A stretch of DNA of 58,668 bases from Diplocarpon mali. Taxonomy: Eukaryota; Ascomycota; Leotiomycetes; Helotiales; Drepanopezizaceae. This document shows, in pieces, positions 55,091 to 58,668 of the stretch. Position 1 is the first letter of the stretch. The number at the start of each line of letters is the position of its first letter. A model generated the notes under the pieces. It did not search any database, was not told where the DNA came from, and saw nothing but the letters and a program-made list of their open reading frames with translations. The position numbers and the translations under genes were made by a program. Location: assembly GCA_024741835.1 (NCBI GenBank), contig JAENRP010000280.1:1-58668 (forward strand), written 5' to 3'.

Positions 55091-58000
55091 CTAAGCTCCT
55101 ACTATCTTTTACAACCTTAGTATATCTTTAAATGCTTTAAACTTTGCAACTGTCTTTAATAGCTTTATAAATCTATTTATTATTATTCGATCGGTTAAGA
55201 TATAGGTAATTGATAATTTATTCTTTATAATAAGGTCGCAGATAAAGTAGTAGGTAATATTAATATATTTTAATCGCTTATATAAGTATGGATTCTTTAT
55301 AAGTACAATCGCCTTTATATTATCTACTTAAAGATTAATATAATTCTTATCTTATTTAATATACTTAGCGAAACCTATATTCTTTAAAACTTAAGCGATT
55401 TATAATCCTTACTTATAATTTGATAATATTAATATATATTCGGCCTTAATGCTTGCGATAGCTATTGATTTCTACTTCCTACTTTTTTATAATATAGGTC
55501 TACTATATAGTACTACTATACTTTTAGATATACTTTTTTAACCTTTTATATTTGCCTAATCGGAATTGGTATATACTTTAAGCTTTGCGCTTATATATTT
55601 TATTAGTCTATATCTTACCTTTTATATGATTATCAATCGAAGGTACCTTTTAAGTCGCTTGATTGCATTCTTATATCGAATTATTAGATCCTTTAAGTTT
55701 TGATTAAATTACCTAGTAATAAAGGCGATATCTGGTCTTATATATACTATAGTATATATAATTGCTTTAATATCCTATTAATACTTTTTCAAATCTCCTT
55801 TTTACTTATTTTTATTAGTAGGCTTTAACTTATTATACTTTCCTTTAATTAGAGTACGCTTTAGCTTAAAGTTAGGAGTATAAGCAAAGAGTCCTATTCG
55901 GTCTAGGATCTTTTTAATATACTATTCTTAATCTAACTAGAGTTCTTAAGTAGAGCGGTTCTTTATAATACAAATGCTAAGGATCTTATGAATTTCCCTT
56001 AGATCTTTAGTATTAAAACATTTCTAAATTATTATAAAGAACTAATCCAATTGAGTAATTGTTTTCGCAGCTATAATAATATTATTAATATATAGTAGCA
56101 ACTTGATTTTACGCTTAGTATAGGTAAATAAATAAAGGTTAGCTAGGCTTTAAATGAATCCTATTTCTATTAAAGTAAAGCTATATAAGAGGTTCTAATT
56201 ATAGGCTGATTATTTAAGCTTATAAATACTATAGAGTATATAAAGAGAGTAGCTAGCATATATAAGAATACTATTAGGTCGGGAGAGAAAAATCCGTTCC
56301 TTTATAGTCGCTTTAGTAAATGCATTTTTAATATTATACTATTTGTATTTAAGGTCCTTAGCAGCTACTATTGCTATAAATATATAAAGGGTGTCTATGC
56401 GAACTATTGGTGCGAACGTATTAAAGTAGTCTTCTCTATACTATTAGGAGAAGCCCTTAGCTATAAGCCTTGCCTTATAACGCTCTAAGGTTCTATTTAT
56501 ATATATCTTAATTATAAAAACCCACTTTATTAATACTAGGTTTACGTTCTTTAGCGTCGGTTCCTCTATTTATATACCATTTATAGTAAAAGAGCTTATC
56601 TCCTTTTAAATTGCCCTACTCTATACTACTTTATTTTCTAAATCATTGATAGCTTTATTATACATTTTTAAAAGAGAGATTTTCATTATCCTCTTAGCGG
56701 CTAGGAACGTATTATCTTTATTAAAGCTCTATTAAAGTTCGAGCTTATAGATCCTATGCGCTATTATAGCCTAGATATGCTTAGACTTGCGTTTATCTAA
56801 GGTATCTTCTAATTCTAGGTCTCTATTCCTCTTTAAAGACGTAGGTTCAGCTATAGGTTCTATAGGCTTATTATCTAAGGAACCGCTTTCTAATAGTAGA
56901 GGCTTATTATTACTTATACCTATTTTAAGAATATCCTTTACCTTAGGTACTTTAATTAAAGGGATAATAATATTAAAGTTGTTTTATACTTTAGGTAGTT
57001 TGCGGACGATAGGAATGGTTTATTTAGCCTTTAGGCGACTAGTAGGTTATTAATTAGTAAATGCGCTTAATATGCTTAAGCTAAGAGAAAGAGGTTATTA
57101 GTTCGGCTTATTAGTATTACTATTAAGTAGTATACTTTGCGAATCTTTAGGTATATAGAATTTTAAAAATAGCTCTCTCCTATTTTAAGATTTATTAAAC
57201 TTAACTATTAAGGATATAATTACTTACCTTAGATCTAGCGCATATACTATCTATTACTTTATTATCTATTTAATATATTTAATAAATATATACTCTCTAC
57301 CTTAGTCTATTAGCTTCTTGCTTTTTATACTTATAAGCTAGGACTTTAGGCTAATATAGGAGTAGTAGACGCTTTTAAAGACGCAGATATAGTCTAAGCT
57401 TAGTTTCTATTTGAAATATGCCTTATATAGTAATATTCGAGTGCTATTAACTATTAGTCTACTACTTATTCTATTTTATAAGTATATATCTACCTTAACC
57501 GTAAGGTCTTAGAATTCTAATAATAAGTTAGCATCTTATAGTAGAGCGTAATAGTTAGTCTCTACTTACTAGATGCTTCGCTTAATAATGCTATTCTAAT
57601 AAGAACCTTTATATATTATAGTTAATTTATAATAAACTTCTTATTTTACCTATTTATTAAGCTTTACCTTAATCTTTAAAGTATTATTAGACTTAATAGC
57701 TATTAGCTTTAACTAGGTCTAGCGTTCCTTTATCACTTTCTAAGTTTCTAGCTTTTCTATAAGCTTAGATTTAGTCCTAGCGCAAATGGTTTATATCTAT
57801 TAAGTGGAGTTATCTACTATTTAAGAAAACTAATTATTTCCTCTAATTAAAGTTATAAATAGTCTAGTAGTATTAATAGATATTAGCGCTAGTATTGAAT
57901 CTTTCTATAGATTAAGCTTAGTTTGCATTTGATTTCGAAGTTTTATTAGCTTATAAATTCAGTATACTAAGCGATCCTTTAGTACTTAGATCTTCCGTTT

Positions 58001-58187
58001 TAAGGTTAAGACCTTATATAAGCCTTTTAATTTCTCTAGCCTTAGATATACGAATCTTTTATATATTAGCTAATACCTTAATAGGCTTTCGGCTTCTAAT
58101 AGCTTTAGTAGCCTATTATTAATCGATACTTTATTATCGGCGGTTAGAAAGGACTAGTAATAGCAGTTTAAGGTTTTACCGTTTTCT
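55091..58187 (-). pseudogene. CopA copy 3 pol remnant
   Basis: Counterpart of 12490-15575, ending at the TAG read at 55093-55091. The RT active site near 56080-56095 reads YINNI, with both catalytic Asp codons changed to Asn as in copy 2. The integrase and GAG-pre-integrase regions (57100-58080) align with copy 2. The plus-strand open stretch 56787-57053 is the same antisense shadow as 14188-14448 in copy 2. Dead. Confidence 0.9.
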
Positions 58188-58609
58188 AATTGCAAGCCTG
58201 GTTTAAGAGTCGTTTTTAATAAAACCGCAAGATCTACTTGCGGTCCTAGCTTAGGAGTTATCTCTAATGAATTTGCGAATTTCACTTGCAGTCCTAGCTT
58301 AAGAGTCATTTTTGCGAATTTCACTTGCAATCCTAGCCTAAGAGTTATTATTAGTAAATCTGCAAAATCTACTTGCAGTCTTAGCTTAAGAGTTATTTCT
58401 ATTAAATTCATTTATAATCCTAGCTTAAGAGTTACCTTTAAAGATACTTTACAATCTACTTATAGTCCTAGCTTAAGAGTTATCTTTGCGAATTTTACTT
58501 ATAATCTTAGCTTAAGAGTCTATCTATTCTCCTTATCCTTATTTAATTGTATTAGGGCAAAGAGTGCACTTTCCTTAAAGGAATCTACTTATAAGTCTGG
58601 CTTAAGAGT
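58188..58609. repeat. Array of nine 23-bp near-palindromes in CopA copy 3
   Basis: Copies start at 58188, 58236, 58284, 58323, 58371, 58410, 58458, 58497 and 58587, with the same 48/39/90-bp spacings as copy 2. The minus strand is open over part of it (58411-58154) and codes T-L-K-L-G-L-Q-V-K-F-A-type repeats. Confidence 0.85.
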
Positions 58610-58668
58610 TAATTTCTATAATATCACCTTTAAGATAATATAAAGTCTATCTTTGATTTTAGCTTTAA

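Larger units (their letters stand above)
54599..58668 (-). mobile_element. CopA copy 3: Ty1/Copia retrotransposon, 3' part
   Basis: Same family as copies 1 and 2, minus strand, cut by the right window edge within the region upstream of integrase. It inserted into the gag part of CopF (left flank TTTAT). Its 3' LTR is at 54599-54790. Confidence 0.9.

Overview
The window is a block of transposon graveyard from a filamentous ascomycete. It is AT-rich, saturated with TpA, and full of in-frame TAA/TAG codons where CAA, CAG or TGG would be expected. CpA and TpG are scarce while CpG survives. That is the signature of repeat-induced point mutation (RIP), and it affects every element here. I found no intact gene of any kind: the open stretches that remain are short slices of dead polyproteins or antisense shadows of them. 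No rRNA, tRNA, CRISPR array or bacterial operon structure is visible. The species cannot be named from the sequence.

Layout. (1) 1-3244: 3' half of a Copia element, family CopA, plus strand, cut by the window edge, with a 192-bp 3' LTR. (2) 3245-8471: a related Copia, CopB, minus strand. (3) 8472-11996: CopC, plus strand, 5' half only, head to head with CopB. (4) 11997-18128: a structurally complete CopA, minus strand, with two 192-bp LTRs. (5) 18129-19560: less AT-rich unrecognised decayed coding sequence, minus strand. (6) about 19640-21075: minus-strand copy of a gag-only element, GagE. (7) 21576-25990: CopD, a third Copia lineage, minus strand. (8) 26003-26511: a 432-bp non-coding unit with its first 77 bp repeated. 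(9) 26693-29643: GagE with two 253-bp LTRs, plus strand. (10) 29644-31861: mostly unassigned, with a decayed unrecognised plus-strand reading frame and a short tandem repeat. (11) 31862-42063: GypA, a chromodomain Ty3/gypsy element, as a composite of one partial and one full copy with three LTRs. (12) 42190-50002: GypB, a second gypsy element, complete. (13) 42069-42189 plus 50003-54598: pieces of one Copia-like element, CopF, split by GypB and also cut by GypA and a third CopA. (14) 54599-58668: third CopA, minus strand, cut by the window edge.

The right half is a nest. GypB (target duplication GCTGC) and the GypA composite (target duplication ATAGC) both sit in the 3' end of CopF, and CopA copy 3 sits in its gag end. 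Removing GypB on paper joins the CopF RNase H C-terminus in frame.

The most unusual signal is a dispersed 23-bp near-palindrome with ends ACTC and GAGT around a GGCC-rich core. I count about 46 copies in four otherwise unrelated families (CopA, CopD, GagE, GypA), in both orientations, singly and in arrays. Where it lies in coding sequence the copy spacings are multiples of three, and both strands of the motif read as nearly the same octapeptide, T-x-x-P-G-x-x-V. Two copies of GypA differ by exactly one 45-bp unit of it. This looks like a small sequence that spreads inside retroelement genes without breaking the frame, comparable in behaviour to the palindromic elements of Rickettsia. That comparison is my inference.
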